Source of the DNA: Ammonifex degensii KC4
GTDB lineage: Bacteria > Bacillota > Desulfotomaculia > Desulfotomaculales > Ammonificaceae
Length of the DNA: 64,000 nucleotides
Direction of reading: 5' to 3'
NCBI RefSeq assembly: GCF_000024605.1
Contig: NC_013385.1
Coordinates: 863,501 to 927,500 of the forward strand
The notes beneath the pieces were generated by a model. The model was not told the DNA's origin. It was given only the letters and a program-made list of their open reading frames with translations, and did not search any database. Both the position numbers and the translations under genes were made by a program. This document shows positions 9,033 to 17,805 of the stretch, piece by piece; position 1 is the first letter of the stretch, and each line of letters opens with the position of its first letter.

Positions 9033-9968
9033 TTGCGACTGGTCTTCATGGGCACACCTGATTTCGCCATACCTTCTCTGGAGGCGCTGATCAGAGCGGG
9101 GCACAAACTCGTATTGGTGGTGACGCAGCCGGACAGGCCCAAGGGGCGCGGAGGAAAGCTTACTCCCCCACCGGTTAAGGAGTGGGCTTTACGCCACGGG
9201 TTTCCCTGCCTGCAGCCCACGCGCCTCAAGGATCCTGCTTTTTTGGCCACCCTGCGGGAGGCGAAACCAGAGGCAATAGTGGTGGTGGCTTACGGTAAGA
9301 TCCTGCCCCCAGAGGTACTGAATTTGTCTCCGCGGGGCTGTATAAACCTTCATGCTTCTCTCCTGCCTAAGTACCGGGGAGCTGCTCCCATCCAGCACGC
9401 CCTTATCGCCGGGGAGAGGGAGACGGGGGTCACCACCATGCTCATGGATGAGGGGATGGATACGGGGGATATCCTCCTACAAGAATCCTTGGTCGTGGGG
9501 GAAGAAGAAAACTTCGGCTCCTTGCACGACCGTCTAGCCCAACTGGGAGCAGAGCTCTTGTGCCGCACCTTGAGCCTCTGGGAAGAGGGAAAGATAAAGC
9601 CCCAGCCGCAAGATCACTCCCAGGCCACCTACGCTCCTCCTCTGCGGAGCGAGGACGAAATTATCCGCTGGGAGGAGCCGGCGGAGAAGATAAAAAATCT
9701 GGTGAGGGCTCTCGACCCTGTTCCCGGGGCGCGCACTTTCTGGCAGGGCAAGGTGCTCAAGATATGGAGGGCTAGGGCTTTGACCGGTCCTTTCGGCGGA
9801 GTACCGGGGGAAGTCCTGGCCTTAGACCCGGAAGGTATAGTGGTGCGCGCGGGAAGGGGGGCACTTTTGGTGCTGGAGCTCCAGCTGGCCGGGGGAAAAA
9901 GACTTAAAGCTTCGGAGTTCCTGCGAGGTCATCCTAACCTGCAACCGGGAACCGTTTTGGGGAGCTGA
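9033..9968 (+). CDS. fmt: Methionyl-tRNA formyltransferase
   Basis: A 311-residue enzyme that formylates initiator Met-tRNA with 10-formyl-tetrahydrofolate. The N-terminus MRLVFMGTPDFA, the catalytic region INLHASLLPKYRGAAPIQHALIAG (about residues 104-127, with the Asn, His and later Asp in MDEGMDTGD) and a C-terminal OB-like domain are all present. The TTG start at 9033 lies three bases after the def stop, so the genes are cotranscribed. Confidence 0.96.
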   Translation: MRLVFMGTPDFAIPSLEALIRAGHKLVLVVTQPDRPKGRGGKLTPPPVKEWALRHGFPCLQPTRLKDPAFLATLREAKPEAIVVVAYGKILPPEVLNLSPRGCINLHASLLPKYRGAAPIQHALIAGERETGVTTMLMDEGMDTGDILLQESLVVGEEENFGSLHDRLAQLGAELLCRTLSLWEEGKIKPQPQDHSQATYAPPLRSEDEIIRWEEPAEKIKNLVRALDPVPGARTFWQGKVLKIWRARALTGPFGGVPGEVLALDPEGIVVRAGRGALLVLELQLAGGKRLKASEFLRGHPNLQPGTVLGS

Positions 9969-9975
9969 AAACTTT

Positions 9976-11334
9976 ATGCCTTCGGCCCGCGAACTAGCCT
10001 TAAAAGTGCTTTACGCCGTAGACGTGGAAGGGGCTTACGGCAATTTGGCCCTTACCTCGGTCATGGGTAAATACCGCCCTCAGGGGCCGGAGCGTTCTTT
10101 ACTTACCGAGCTCTGCTACGGAACTCTGAGGCGGCTCAACACCATAGACTGGGTGCTGGCCAAGTTCATCAAGCGCCCTTTGTGTGAACAAAACCCTTGG
10201 ATACGCAACATTTTGCGCCTGGCGGTCTACCAAATACTTTACCTTGACCGCATCCCCCCGGCGGCGGCCACCAACGAGGCAGTGGAGTTGGCCAAAAAAT
10301 ACGCCCCTCCTTCCATGGCCGGTTTCGTCAACGCCGTCCTGCGCCGGGTGGTCCGAGAAAAGGATAACCTCACCTTCCCGGACATCCGCACGAATCCGGT
10401 GGACCACTTGGCGCTTAAGTATTCCCACCCCACTTGGCTGGTGGAGATGTGGCTTAAAGAATTTGGACTGGAGGAGACCATCCGCATTTGCGAGGCCAAC
10501 AACCAACCGGCGGCCGCCACCTTGCGCACCAACCTTCTACGCACTACCCGGGAAGAACTAATGGAGCGGCTGCGCCGGGAAGCCGACCTCAGGGTAAGTC
10601 CTACCCTCTACGCTCCGGAAGGGATAAGGGTGCAAGGTTTTTTCGACCTGCAGCATCTTCCCTCCTATCAAGAGGGGCTCTTTTACATACAGGACGAGAG
10701 CTCCATGCTGGCGGCGCACGCCTTAGCCCCTGCTTCCGGTTCCTTTGTTCTCGACGTTTGCGGCGCTCCCGGAGGGAAGGCTACCCACCTGGCGGAGCTC
10801 ATGCGGGATAGCGGCCGTATCCTGGTGGTGGACATTTACGCCCATCGCCTGGCCCTGGTGGTAGCGAACTCGCGGCGGCTGGGGCTTAAAAGCGTGGAGA
10901 CCTTGCAGGCCGATGCCCGCAGTCTTGACCAGCAATTCGCCGGACAGGCGGATTACGTCCTGGCCGACGTGCCCTGCTCCGGCCTGGGGGTTTTGCGGCG
11001 CAAGCCCGACATCCGGTGGCGCAAAGAACCGGAAATCTTCCCGGGCCTTGTGACTTTGCAGCAGGAGATTTTGGAAAGTGCTGCTGCCTGCGTGCGCCCG
11101 GGGGGAGTGCTTCTTTATTGCACCTGCACCTTAGGGGAGGCGGAGAACCTGGGACAGATAAAGCGCTTCCTCTCCCGACACCCCGATTTTCTCCTGGAGG
11201 ACCTGCGCCCCTTCCTCCCGGAGGCTTTGGACCGGGAAGGTACCCTCAGGCACGGCTACATCCAGATCATGCCCTACCAAGGCATGGACGGCTTCTTCAT
11301 TGCCCGCTTGCGCCGCAAGAAATTAGCCTCCTAG
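9976..11334 (+). CDS. rsmB: 16S rRNA (cytosine967-C5)-methyltransferase RsmB
   Basis: The 452-residue product has an N-terminal NusB-like RNA-binding domain (about residues 1-140) followed by a Rossmann methyltransferase domain. The SAM motif DVCGAPGGKATHL is at about residue 259, and the two catalytic cysteines are in DVPCSGLGVLRRKPDIRW (about 330) and YCTCTL (about 380). It follows fmt by 7 bases with an ATG start, completing the priA-def-fmt-rsmB operon. Confidence 0.96.
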   Translation: MPSARELALKVLYAVDVEGAYGNLALTSVMGKYRPQGPERSLLTELCYGTLRRLNTIDWVLAKFIKRPLCEQNPWIRNILRLAVYQILYLDRIPPAAATNEAVELAKKYAPPSMAGFVNAVLRRVVREKDNLTFPDIRTNPVDHLALKYSHPTWLVEMWLKEFGLEETIRICEANNQPAAATLRTNLLRTTREELMERLRREADLRVSPTLYAPEGIRVQGFFDLQHLPSYQEGLFYIQDESSMLAAHALAPASGSFVLDVCGAPGGKATHLAELMRDSGRILVVDIYAHRLALVVANSRRLGLKSVETLQADARSLDQQFAGQADYVLADVPCSGLGVLRRKPDIRWRKEPEIFPGLVTLQQEILESAAACVRPGGVLLYCTCTLGEAENLGQIKRFLSRHPDFLLEDLRPFLPEALDREGTLRHGYIQIMPYQGMDGFFIARLRRKKLAS

Positions 11335-11457
11335 GCCATCCTCTAGCAGGCCAAAGTTCCCGGCCGGTGTTTCAGGTAGAAGAAAGAGCGGCTCTTGTTA
11401 AATCTCCTCCTTTCCGGAAAGACTTCTTAAAAAGAGGCCGGAAGGGGAGGAGTTTTG

Positions 11458-12603
11458 GTGCGGCGAAAAGCCCTTTTCCTTACTACTCTACTGGCTTTTT
11501 CTTTGCTCGTGGCAAATTCCCGGGCCTGCGCTTCGCCTTTCCTTTCTACTACGGCCAAGAGCGCGGTGCTGATGGAAGCTCATCACGGCCAGATACTGGG
11601 GGAAAAAGAACTTCACCGGAAGCAACCCATAGCCAGCATGGTAAAGCTCATGACCCTGCTCCTGGCGGTGGAGGCGGTGGAACAGGGCAAGGTGCGCCTT
11701 GCCGATAAGGTCACCGCCAGCGAGCACGCAGCCAGCATGGGCGGTTCCCAGATTTTCTTGGCCCCGGAGGAGGTCATGAGCTTCCGAGATCTGCTTATTG
11801 CGGTGGCCACTGCTTCGGCCAACGATGCCAGTGTGGCCGTGGCCGAGCACGTAGCGGGGAGTGAAGAAGCTTTCGTGGCCGCCATGAACGCCAAAGCCCG
11901 GGCCCTGGGCATGGAGAACACCCACTACGTCAACGCTACCGGCTTACCAGCCGAAGGGCAATATTCTACCGCCTACGACCAGGCCCTGCTTCTTAGGGAG
12001 GCTTTGAAGCACCCCCTTTTCCTGGAATTGGCGCAGATTAAGGAGTACAGCCTGCGCGGTGGGAAGTTTAAGCTCTACAACACTAACAAGCTTCTCTGGT
12101 GGTACAGGGGAACGATAGCGGGAAAGACCGGCTGGACAGAGGAAGCGGGCTATTGCCTGGCCTCGGCAGCCAAGCGCCAGGGGTTGACCTTGATAACCGT
12201 GGTGCTGGGTTGCCCGGAGCCGCGCAGCCACTTCCGGGAGTCTATAAAGATCTATAACTGGGGGTTTGCCCGCTACCAGGCGGTTCCCCTGTTGCCGGAG
12301 GGGGCGCGGGTGGCTACCCTGCCGGTGGAAAAGGGGATGGAGGACCGGGTGGACATCTTAACCAGCCGGGAAGTAGTGCTGGTAGTGCCCCGGGGGGAGG
12401 ACAAAGGGATAACCCAGCAGGCGGAGTTGCCCCGAAGCCTTAAAGCCCCGCTGCAGCAAGGCGAGAAGGTGGGCTACTGGATAGTGAAGCAGGGAGGCCA
12501 AGAGAAGCTGCGCGTATCCCTGGTAACGGCTTGCGAGGTGGCCGAGACAGATTTCTACACCACTTTACGCAAGGTATTTCGCCGCATCACCAAGGGACCC
12601 TGA
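11458..12603 (+). CDS. D-alanyl-D-alanine carboxypeptidase (DacF-type, serine)
   Basis: A secreted penicillin-binding protein that trims the terminal D-Ala of peptidoglycan stem peptides. A signal peptide of about 25 residues (MRRKALFLTTLLAFSLLVA then ACA) is followed by the active-site tetrad SMVK (about 59), SAN (about 119) and KTG (about 221), then the C-terminal beta domain. The GTG at 11458 is preferred over TTG 11455 because of its spacing to GGGGAGGAG. Its position immediately before spoIIAA matches dacF of Bacillus, which precedes the spoIIA operon and acts in the forespore. Confidence 0.93.
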   Translation: MRRKALFLTTLLAFSLLVANSRACASPFLSTTAKSAVLMEAHHGQILGEKELHRKQPIASMVKLMTLLLAVEAVEQGKVRLADKVTASEHAASMGGSQIFLAPEEVMSFRDLLIAVATASANDASVAVAEHVAGSEEAFVAAMNAKARALGMENTHYVNATGLPAEGQYSTAYDQALLLREALKHPLFLELAQIKEYSLRGGKFKLYNTNKLLWWYRGTIAGKTGWTEEAGYCLASAAKRQGLTLITVVLGCPEPRSHFRESIKIYNWGFARYQAVPLLPEGARVATLPVEKGMEDRVDILTSREVVLVVPRGEDKGITQQAELPRSLKAPLQQGEKVGYWIVKQGGQEKLRVSLVTACEVAETDFYTTLRKVFRRITKGP

Positions 12604-12628
12604 GATTTATGGAGGCTTCTTTTCGGTG

Positions 12629-12663
12629 CCCCGGTTTCTGCCGGGGGTTTTGCTTTGTTTTTA
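12629..12663 (+). terminator. Intrinsic terminator after the carboxypeptidase gene
   Basis: CCCCGG, a 6-base loop, CCGGGG and then TTTTGCTTTGTTTTT. It lies between the carboxypeptidase gene and spoIIAA, which could separate the two or act as a partial terminator. Confidence 0.8.
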
Positions 12664-12687
12664 CAGTGAATTGCAGGAAAAAGAGGC

Positions 12688-13080
12688 ATGAATAGCGAAC
12701 TCCCTTCCAGAAGGGGGGTAGCGAAAAGCTTGGTTCACTTTGAGTATAGCGGAGATATGCTCTTGGCCCGGCTCTCCGGGGAGATAGACCTCAAGGTGGC
12801 CGATGCCCTGCGACGGGAACTGGAGGGTGCTCTGGACCGCTACCCGGCAAGCTTTCTGGTCTTCGACCTTTCGGCCGTTTCTTTCTTAGACAGTACGGGT
12901 TTAGGGGTAATCCTGGGCCGCTACAAGCGGGTAGCCGAGGCAGGGGGTAAAGTGGCCTTTGTCGGGCCCCTTCCTCAGGTAAAGCGGGTGCTGGAACTGG
13001 CGGGGGTCTTACGCTTTTGCCCGCTTTTTTCCTCCTGGGAGGAAGCGCGGGTTTCCCTGAGGGGGGAGGCCTGTGGATAA
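12688..13080 (+). CDS. spoIIAA: Anti-sigma F factor antagonist SpoIIAA
   Basis: A STAS-domain protein of 130 residues. The loop VSFLDSTGLGVILGRYK (about residues 67-83) holds the serine that SpoIIAB phosphorylates. When dephosphorylated it frees sigma F by displacing it from SpoIIAB. The N-terminus is about 12 residues longer than in most SpoIIAA proteins; an internal start is possible. Its stop overlaps the start of spoIIAB by 8 bases. Confidence 0.94.
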   Translation: MNSELPSRRGVAKSLVHFEYSGDMLLARLSGEIDLKVADALRRELEGALDRYPASFLVFDLSAVSFLDSTGLGVILGRYKRVAEAGGKVAFVGPLPQVKRVLELAGVLRFCPLFSSWEEARVSLRGEACG

Positions 13081-13501
13081 CTGCTTTCGCCTGGAAATCC
13101 TTAGCCGACCGGAAAACGTGGGACTGGCGCGGGTGGCCGTATCCGCCTTCGCTGCTCAACTAGATCCTACGGTAGAGGAACTGGAAGAGGTAAAGGGAGC
13201 CGTCTCCGAAGCGGTGAGCAACGCCATTGTACACGGCTACCAGGGAAGGCCGGACGGCGTAGTGGTCGTGGAGGCCTTTCTCAACGGGGACACGCTGGAA
13301 GTTCACGTGGAGGATCGGGGCAAGGGCATAGAAGATGTGGCCCGCGCCATGGAGCCGGAGTACACCACCGATCCCCAGCGCCTGGGTCTGGGCTTCAACT
13401 TCATGCGCTTCTGGATGGACGAGGTCGAGGTGGAGTCCCGGCCGGGGGAGGGAACGCGGGTCATTATGCGGAAGAAGTTCCGTTCAACTTCTAAGGGGTA
13501 G
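13073..13501 (+). CDS. spoIIAB: Anti-sigma F factor / serine kinase SpoIIAB
   Basis: A 142-residue HATPase-fold protein with the N box EAVSNAIVHGY, the G1-type motif VEDRGKGIED and the G2-like LGLGFNFM. It binds and inhibits sigma F in the predivisional cell and phosphorylates SpoIIAA. The GTG start lies in the spoIIAA tail, so synthesis of the two antagonists is coupled. Confidence 0.94.
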   Translation: MDNCFRLEILSRPENVGLARVAVSAFAAQLDPTVEELEEVKGAVSEAVSNAIVHGYQGRPDGVVVVEAFLNGDTLEVHVEDRGKGIEDVARAMEPEYTTDPQRLGLGFNFMRFWMDEVEVESRPGEGTRVIMRKKFRSTSKG

Positions 13502-13505
13502 AGGT

Positions 13506-14243
13506 TTGCCCGGGAAGGACCTTCTGGACCAAAAGACCACCCGGGCTCTCCTCCTCCGGGCGCAAGAAGGTGATCCCCAGGCGCGGGAGCTCTTGGTAAG
13601 AGCCAATCTAGGACTGGTGGGCAAGGTGGTCAGGCGCTTTGCCGGGCAGGGGCGAGAGGGCGAGGACCTGTTTCAGATAGGCTGTATTGGTTTGCTGAAG
13701 GCCATCGACCGCTTTGATCCGCAGCGAGGAACCTGCTTTTCCACCTACGCCGTGGCCACCATCTTAGGGGAAATTCGCCGCTTCTTACGCGACGACGGGA
13801 TGCTGAAAGTTTCCCGCTCGCTTAAAGAAACTTCGCGGCGGGTGATAAGAACACGAGCAAGTCTTAAGATGGCTTTAGGGAGAGAGCCTTCGGTAGCCGA
13901 AATAGCCGAGTCTCTAGGTATTGCGGTGGAAGAGGTGGTAATGGCGCTGGAGGCAGGGAAAGCACCTGCTTTTTTACAGGAGCCACTGGCGGGGGAAGGA
14001 GAGGAGGCCTTATGCTGGGAAGATTGCCTCTCTTCAGAAAAGGAGGAAAGTTGGCTGGAAACCCTCTCTTTAAGGGAGTCGCTCCGGCGCCTGCCTGCCA
14101 GGGAAAGGGAGATCATCTGGTGGCGCTTTTTTGCCGGTTACACCCAGGAGGAGGTAGCGAAGCAGCTGGGCATATCCCAAGCTCAAGTCTCACGTCTGGA
14201 AAGAAACGCTTTGCAGAAGTTGCGCGAAGAACTCGAAGCTTAG
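13506..14243 (+). CDS. sigF: Forespore sigma factor SigF
   Basis: A 245-residue sigma-70 family protein with region 2 (DLFQIGCIGLLKAIDRFDP, CFSTYAVATILGEIRRFLRDD), region 3 (EPSVAEIAESLGI) and region 4 (LPAREREIIWWRFFAGYTQEEVAKQLGISQAQVSRLE). The start is taken as TTG 13506, just after the spoIIAB stop; the longer upstream frame runs through spoIIAB and is not coding. Third gene of the spoIIA operon; it directs early forespore transcription. Confidence 0.95.
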   Translation: MPGKDLLDQKTTRALLLRAQEGDPQARELLVRANLGLVGKVVRRFAGQGREGEDLFQIGCIGLLKAIDRFDPQRGTCFSTYAVATILGEIRRFLRDDGMLKVSRSLKETSRRVIRTRASLKMALGREPSVAEIAESLGIAVEEVVMALEAGKAPAFLQEPLAGEGEEALCWEDCLSSEKEESWLETLSLRESLRRLPAREREIIWWRFFAGYTQEEVAKQLGISQAQVSRLERNALQKLREELEA

Positions 14244-14248
14244 AAGAC

Positions 14249-14280
14249 CTACCCCCCTCAGGGGTGGAGAGGAAGTCACC
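14249..14280 (+). repeat. Orphan right-end hairpin of a TnpB-type element
   Basis: CTACCCC, a short loop, GGGGTGG and then AGAGGAAGTCAC directly after sigF. The same arrangement of stem, GA-rich linker and GGAAGTCAC closes the TnpB element at 17759-17790, and a variant closes the one at 1409-1438. No tnpB lies beside it, so it looks like a relic of an element end or an empty insertion scar. Confidence 0.5.
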
Positions 14281-14357
14281 AGTTAGTTCGGCTCCTGCTT
14301 AAGATTGGCCCGTTACCTACACATAATAAGCAAAAAGGTCGATGGGGGGACGGGCCT

Positions 14358-15788
14358 TTGCTTTGTCGCCTGTTTTTGCTGGTAAGCTTTTTCTTTTTTC
14401 TGTTTTCTTTTCCTTATGCCGCTAAAGCCGGCAGTTTAGAGGGAAAAACCATCGTACTGGATCCCGGGCACGGGGGCTGCGATCCGGGAGCCGTGGAGCC
14501 CCGGCTGGGGATTTACGAGAAGCACATTAACTTGGCGGTAGCCCGCCGGCTGCAAGAGATGCTCCGCGCAGCCGGAGCCAGAGTGCTTCTCACCCACAAC
14601 GATCCAGATAAGATGGAGAGGGAAGGGGAAGTTTGGTGTCTTCCCTACATAAGCCTGCGCGAGCGGGTCCGGCTGGCCAACGACCACCGGGCCGATGTTT
14701 TTATCAGCCTGCACGTTAACAGCTTCTCCGATCCCCGGCGGACAGGGCAGGAAATTTTCTTCGCCCGCGGTTCAGAGGCCGGGCACCGGCTGGCCGAAGC
14801 CTTTCGTCGGGAGCTGGCCAAGCTGGGAGGCAATACCTCCTGCCACCCCAGTTCCTTCTACGTCCTGGAGCACACCTGTATGCCCGCCGTGGTGGTGGAA
14901 ATGGGGTACCTCAGCAGTGCAGCCGAAGCTGCCCGGTTGCTCGACCCTGGCTACCAACAAAGGATAGCCGAGGCCCTTTGCGCCGGGCTGGAGGCTTATT
15001 TCGCCCAAGCCAACTCACTTCCTGCTGGGGGGAAACTTCACTCGCCGAGGGCACGCGTGGCCATCGTTATCGATGATTTCGCCGGCCCGAGCGAAAAGAA
15101 GGGAACGCGGGAATTCCTCTCCTTAAACAAGCCCTTAACCTTTGCGGTACTACCCAACTATCCCCTTTCGGCTCCCACGGCGCGCGAGGCTGTAAAGGCC
15201 GGGTTCGAGGTCCTGGTCCACCTACCCATGGAGCCTTTGAAGGGCGATCCCTCCTGGCTTGGGCCGGGGGCCATATACGTCCACCTGAACGACGAAGAGA
15301 TTGAACGGCGGGTGGAAAGGGCCATAGCTAGCGTGCCGGGAGCAGTCGGGATGAACAACCACATGGGTTCCCGGGCCACGGCCGACCCCCGGGTCATACG
15401 GGCCGTTTTACGGGTGGCCAAGCGCCATAACCTCTTCTTTTTGGACAGCAAGACCACCAACAAGTCGGTAATCCCGCAGATAGCAAAAGAATTAGGGGTG
15501 CCTTACGCGGAAGACGGCCTTTTCCTGGATGCGGTCAACGACGTGGGGCACATCAAGGAACAGCTGCGCAAGCTGGCTCAACTAGCCTTGAAAAACGGCA
15601 GTGCCATAGCTATAGGCCACGTGGGGGTAACAGGGCCCAACACCGTACGGGCGATTAAAGAGATGCTGCCGGAATTCGAGCGCCTGGGAATAGAGCTGGT
15701 CTACGTTTCTACCTTGCTGAAGCATCCTGCTAGTGCAGGTACTAAACCGGAACAAAAGGAAAATCACATGACAGAAAGCGAGCGCTAG
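14358..15788 (+). CDS. N-acetylmuramoyl-L-alanine amidase fused to a divergent polysaccharide deacetylase domain
   Basis: The 476-residue product starts with a hydrophobic signal peptide (about residues 1-24). Residues 28-215 form an Amidase_3 zinc amidase (DPGHGG at about 35, catalytic Glu in VVVEMGYLS, SLHVNS), which cuts the bond between muramic acid and L-alanine. Residues 233-460 form a divergent deacetylase of the YibQ/DUF610 type (VAIVIDDFAG, MNNHMGSRAT, IAIGHVG). Both activities act on the cell wall, and the gene lies just after sigF, so a role in spore cortex or engulfment is plausible but inferred. The TTG start follows a GGGGGG ribosome site. Confidence 0.88.
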   Translation: MLCRLFLLVSFFFFLFSFPYAAKAGSLEGKTIVLDPGHGGCDPGAVEPRLGIYEKHINLAVARRLQEMLRAAGARVLLTHNDPDKMEREGEVWCLPYISLRERVRLANDHRADVFISLHVNSFSDPRRTGQEIFFARGSEAGHRLAEAFRRELAKLGGNTSCHPSSFYVLEHTCMPAVVVEMGYLSSAAEAARLLDPGYQQRIAEALCAGLEAYFAQANSLPAGGKLHSPRARVAIVIDDFAGPSEKKGTREFLSLNKPLTFAVLPNYPLSAPTAREAVKAGFEVLVHLPMEPLKGDPSWLGPGAIYVHLNDEEIERRVERAIASVPGAVGMNNHMGSRATADPRVIRAVLRVAKRHNLFFLDSKTTNKSVIPQIAKELGVPYAEDGLFLDAVNDVGHIKEQLRKLAQLALKNGSAIAIGHVGVTGPNTVRAIKEMLPEFERLGIELVYVSTLLKHPASAGTKPEQKENHMTESER

Positions 15789-16021
15789 CAAACAGGAGTT
15801 TTTTGCGCTTATCTACCAGGTAATTTAGTGAAAATCGCATCTAAATACGCTGCAAAGGGCATTCCGGAGAGGGAAGCCTTTCACTTATTTGGAGGTTCCC
15901 GATTTTCGATCGGCTTAATAAGTGTTGCGTTATAACAGTTATTGACAAACAATATTTCCCTCTTTCCTCTTTTTGTGATAAACTTCTTAGCAGAAGATGA
16001 TAGGGGGGAGGATGGTAGCAA

Positions 16022-16204
16022 GTGGGGGAAGGAGTTCTTCAACGTTTGGTTCTTCTTCGTGGTAGTATGCAGGGGGTAATTTTGTCCATAGTAGTAGGCG
16101 TTATTGCTCATAATGTTGCTTCATTGCCGCTTTTCTCTGTAGCCGGACCAATGGTTATTGCGATTTTAGTTGGTATGGTCTGGCGTCTGATTATAAAACC
16201 GTAA
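16022..16204 (+). pseudogene. Truncated YeiH/UPF0324-type membrane protein fragment
   Basis: Only 60 residues. The segment VILSIVVGVIAHNVASLPLFSVAGPMVIAILVGMVWR resembles the first two membrane helices of YeiH-family putative sulfate exporters, which are normally over 300 residues. The frame stops at 16202-16204, exactly where the second TnpB element begins, and I do not find a continuation beyond that element. Probably destroyed by the insertion and a deletion. Confidence 0.6.
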
Positions 16205-16313
16205 GCAAAGACAACCCGCCTCCATAAAGGCGGGCGGATCGACCACGGCGGCCAGGTTTTTTGTGCTACAATTAACCCGAGTACCGCATTCCAAGAGAAG
16301 GGAGGTGAAAAGT

Positions 16314-17624
16314 GTGGCCTGGAGCGATAAGTCACACCCTCACCGCCTCCTGCTGACTAAACAATTTCCGCTGGGCCTGGAAGTACTGCCGGTCTTCCAG
16401 CCCGTCATGCTGGCAGCAAACCGCATCTGGAACTCCTGCGCCTGGCACAGCCGCGAGACCTTCGGGCAGGAGAACCGCTGGCCGACAGAGGCAGAACTCA
16501 AGGCGAAGTTTAAATCCTTTGCCGCGTGGAGAGAGCTCCATTCCCAGTCGGCCCAGGCGGTGGTGGAGGAGTACTTCGAGGCCGTGTCTGCCTACCGGAA
16601 GCACAGGGAAAACGGCCACCTGGAAATGAGCCCGCCGGGCTTCAAGCCGAAAGGCCACCTCCGCACCGTCACCTGGAAGAGGCAGGGCTTCGACGTTGAA
16701 GGCAACACCCTTGTATTGAAGCTCTCCCGGAAGAAAAACCCAATAAGGTGTGCACTGCCCGAAGGCTGGAATGTGGTCACCCTGCCGGACGGCACAGAGG
16801 TGAGGGGCGTCCCGGTCGAGGTCAAGGTGAAGGCAGTTGTCCGCCGCCGCAGAGTGGAAAACCTGGTGCTCCACGTGACTCTCGACCTTGGAGTGGTGCC
16901 TGTTTGCCGTGCGGGTGCCGTCTCGGCCTACGACTACAACTCCGCTCTGGTGGCCCGCGCTGTATCCAATGGCCGACTCGACCTGTTTGTATGCCGGGAG
17001 CTCCTTTCCCTGGTGCAGTACAGGAACAAAATCATAGCGGGGTTCCAGGAAAAGATGAGCCGCCTAAAGGAAGGCTCCCGCAGGTGGAAGAGGTGTCTTT
17101 CCGCGAAGGTACGTGTGTTGAAGAGACTCGACCGTCGCATAAGGCAGATGGAGCACACTTTAACAAAGTCCTTCGCGGGACTGGATGAAGCAGAAGATGT
17201 AGCCTTTGCGGTGGTAGGAAACTTAAGGGGCCTGCGCTGCTCCGCCCGTACCGGAATGAAGGGCAAGAAGGCCAGTCAGAAGATCAACCAGATGGCCTAC
17301 GACCGGCTCCGGCAGGAGCAGCACTACAAGAACCTCATGCGGGGCATTGAGACCGATACCTGGACGGAGAGAAACACGTCCTCCACGTGCTGTCTCTGCG
17401 GCGCCCGCAACCCCGCCTGGCGGAGGCACCGGGGCCTGTGGGTGTGCGGGGAGTGCGGGCTGGTCCTGCAGGCCGACCTGAACGGCGCGGCCAACCTCTT
17501 AAAGCAGTACCTCTTCGGTGGCTGCGCCGACAGGGAGCTACCCTTTGCCTTAAGGGAAGCGCGGGTCTGGCGCTGGGACGGGAAGCTGAACCGGTTCGTG
17601 CAAGTATCTCCAAGGGCCGCTTAA
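16314..17624 (+). CDS. tnpB: TnpB-family RNA-guided nuclease
   Basis: A 436-residue protein from the GTG at 16314, six bases after GGGAGGTGA. The RuvC-I Asp is in VSAYDYNSA, the zinc ribbon is CCLCGARNP...CGECGL, and the RuvC-III Asp is in QADLNGAANLL. At the usual RuvC-II Glu position the sequence is FAVVGNLRGLR, with Gly instead of Glu, as in the first TnpB of this window. Some TnpB groups have a relocated catalytic residue, so this does not by itself prove loss of activity. The family makes RNA-guided cuts that favour retention of the element. Confidence 0.88.
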   Translation: MAWSDKSHPHRLLLTKQFPLGLEVLPVFQPVMLAANRIWNSCAWHSRETFGQENRWPTEAELKAKFKSFAAWRELHSQSAQAVVEEYFEAVSAYRKHRENGHLEMSPPGFKPKGHLRTVTWKRQGFDVEGNTLVLKLSRKKNPIRCALPEGWNVVTLPDGTEVRGVPVEVKVKAVVRRRRVENLVLHVTLDLGVVPVCRAGAVSAYDYNSALVARAVSNGRLDLFVCRELLSLVQYRNKIIAGFQEKMSRLKEGSRRWKRCLSAKVRVLKRLDRRIRQMEHTLTKSFAGLDEAEDVAFAVVGNLRGLRCSARTGMKGKKASQKINQMAYDRLRQEQHYKNLMRGIETDTWTERNTSSTCCLCGARNPAWRRHRGLWVCGECGLVLQADLNGAANLLKQYLFGGCADRELPFALREARVWRWDGKLNRFVQVSPRAA

Positions 17625-17639
17625 GCGGCACCTGACGTA

Positions 17640-17805
17640 GTCGGGACGGTAGTGACGGTCCCCTCCGGGAGGCCCTCCGGCGACGGGTTAAAAAGGGCCG
17701 CTTGCACCGGTGTAACCCGGCATCAGTACCTGGGAAAGGGGAACGTGCCGCAAGGAAGCCCTACACCTTGAGGTGTAGGGAGGAAGTCACTTCCTTCGTG
17801 ACTTC
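17640..17805 (+). ncRNA. Candidate omega RNA and right end of the second TnpB element
   Basis: This 340-base stretch (17625-17966) holds no gene. Its first half is rich in hairpins (GGTCCCCTCCGGGAGGCCCTCCGG, CACCGGTG, GGTAACCCGGC-like segments) and closes with CCCTACACC-TTGA-GGTGTAGGG at 17759-17780, followed by GGAAGTCAC pairing with GTGACTTC. This is the typical place and shape of the TnpB guide RNA scaffold. Transcription is not shown. Confidence 0.55.

Noticed and set aside
13335-13505. N-terminal extension of SigF
   Set aside because: It is read from the spoIIAB sequence in another frame and is Trp/Ser/Arg-rich nonsense.
15952-15990. Possible promoter TTGACA...TGATAA upstream of the YeiH-like fragment
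   Set aside because: The spacing is 28 bases, far from 17; no better -10 is present.
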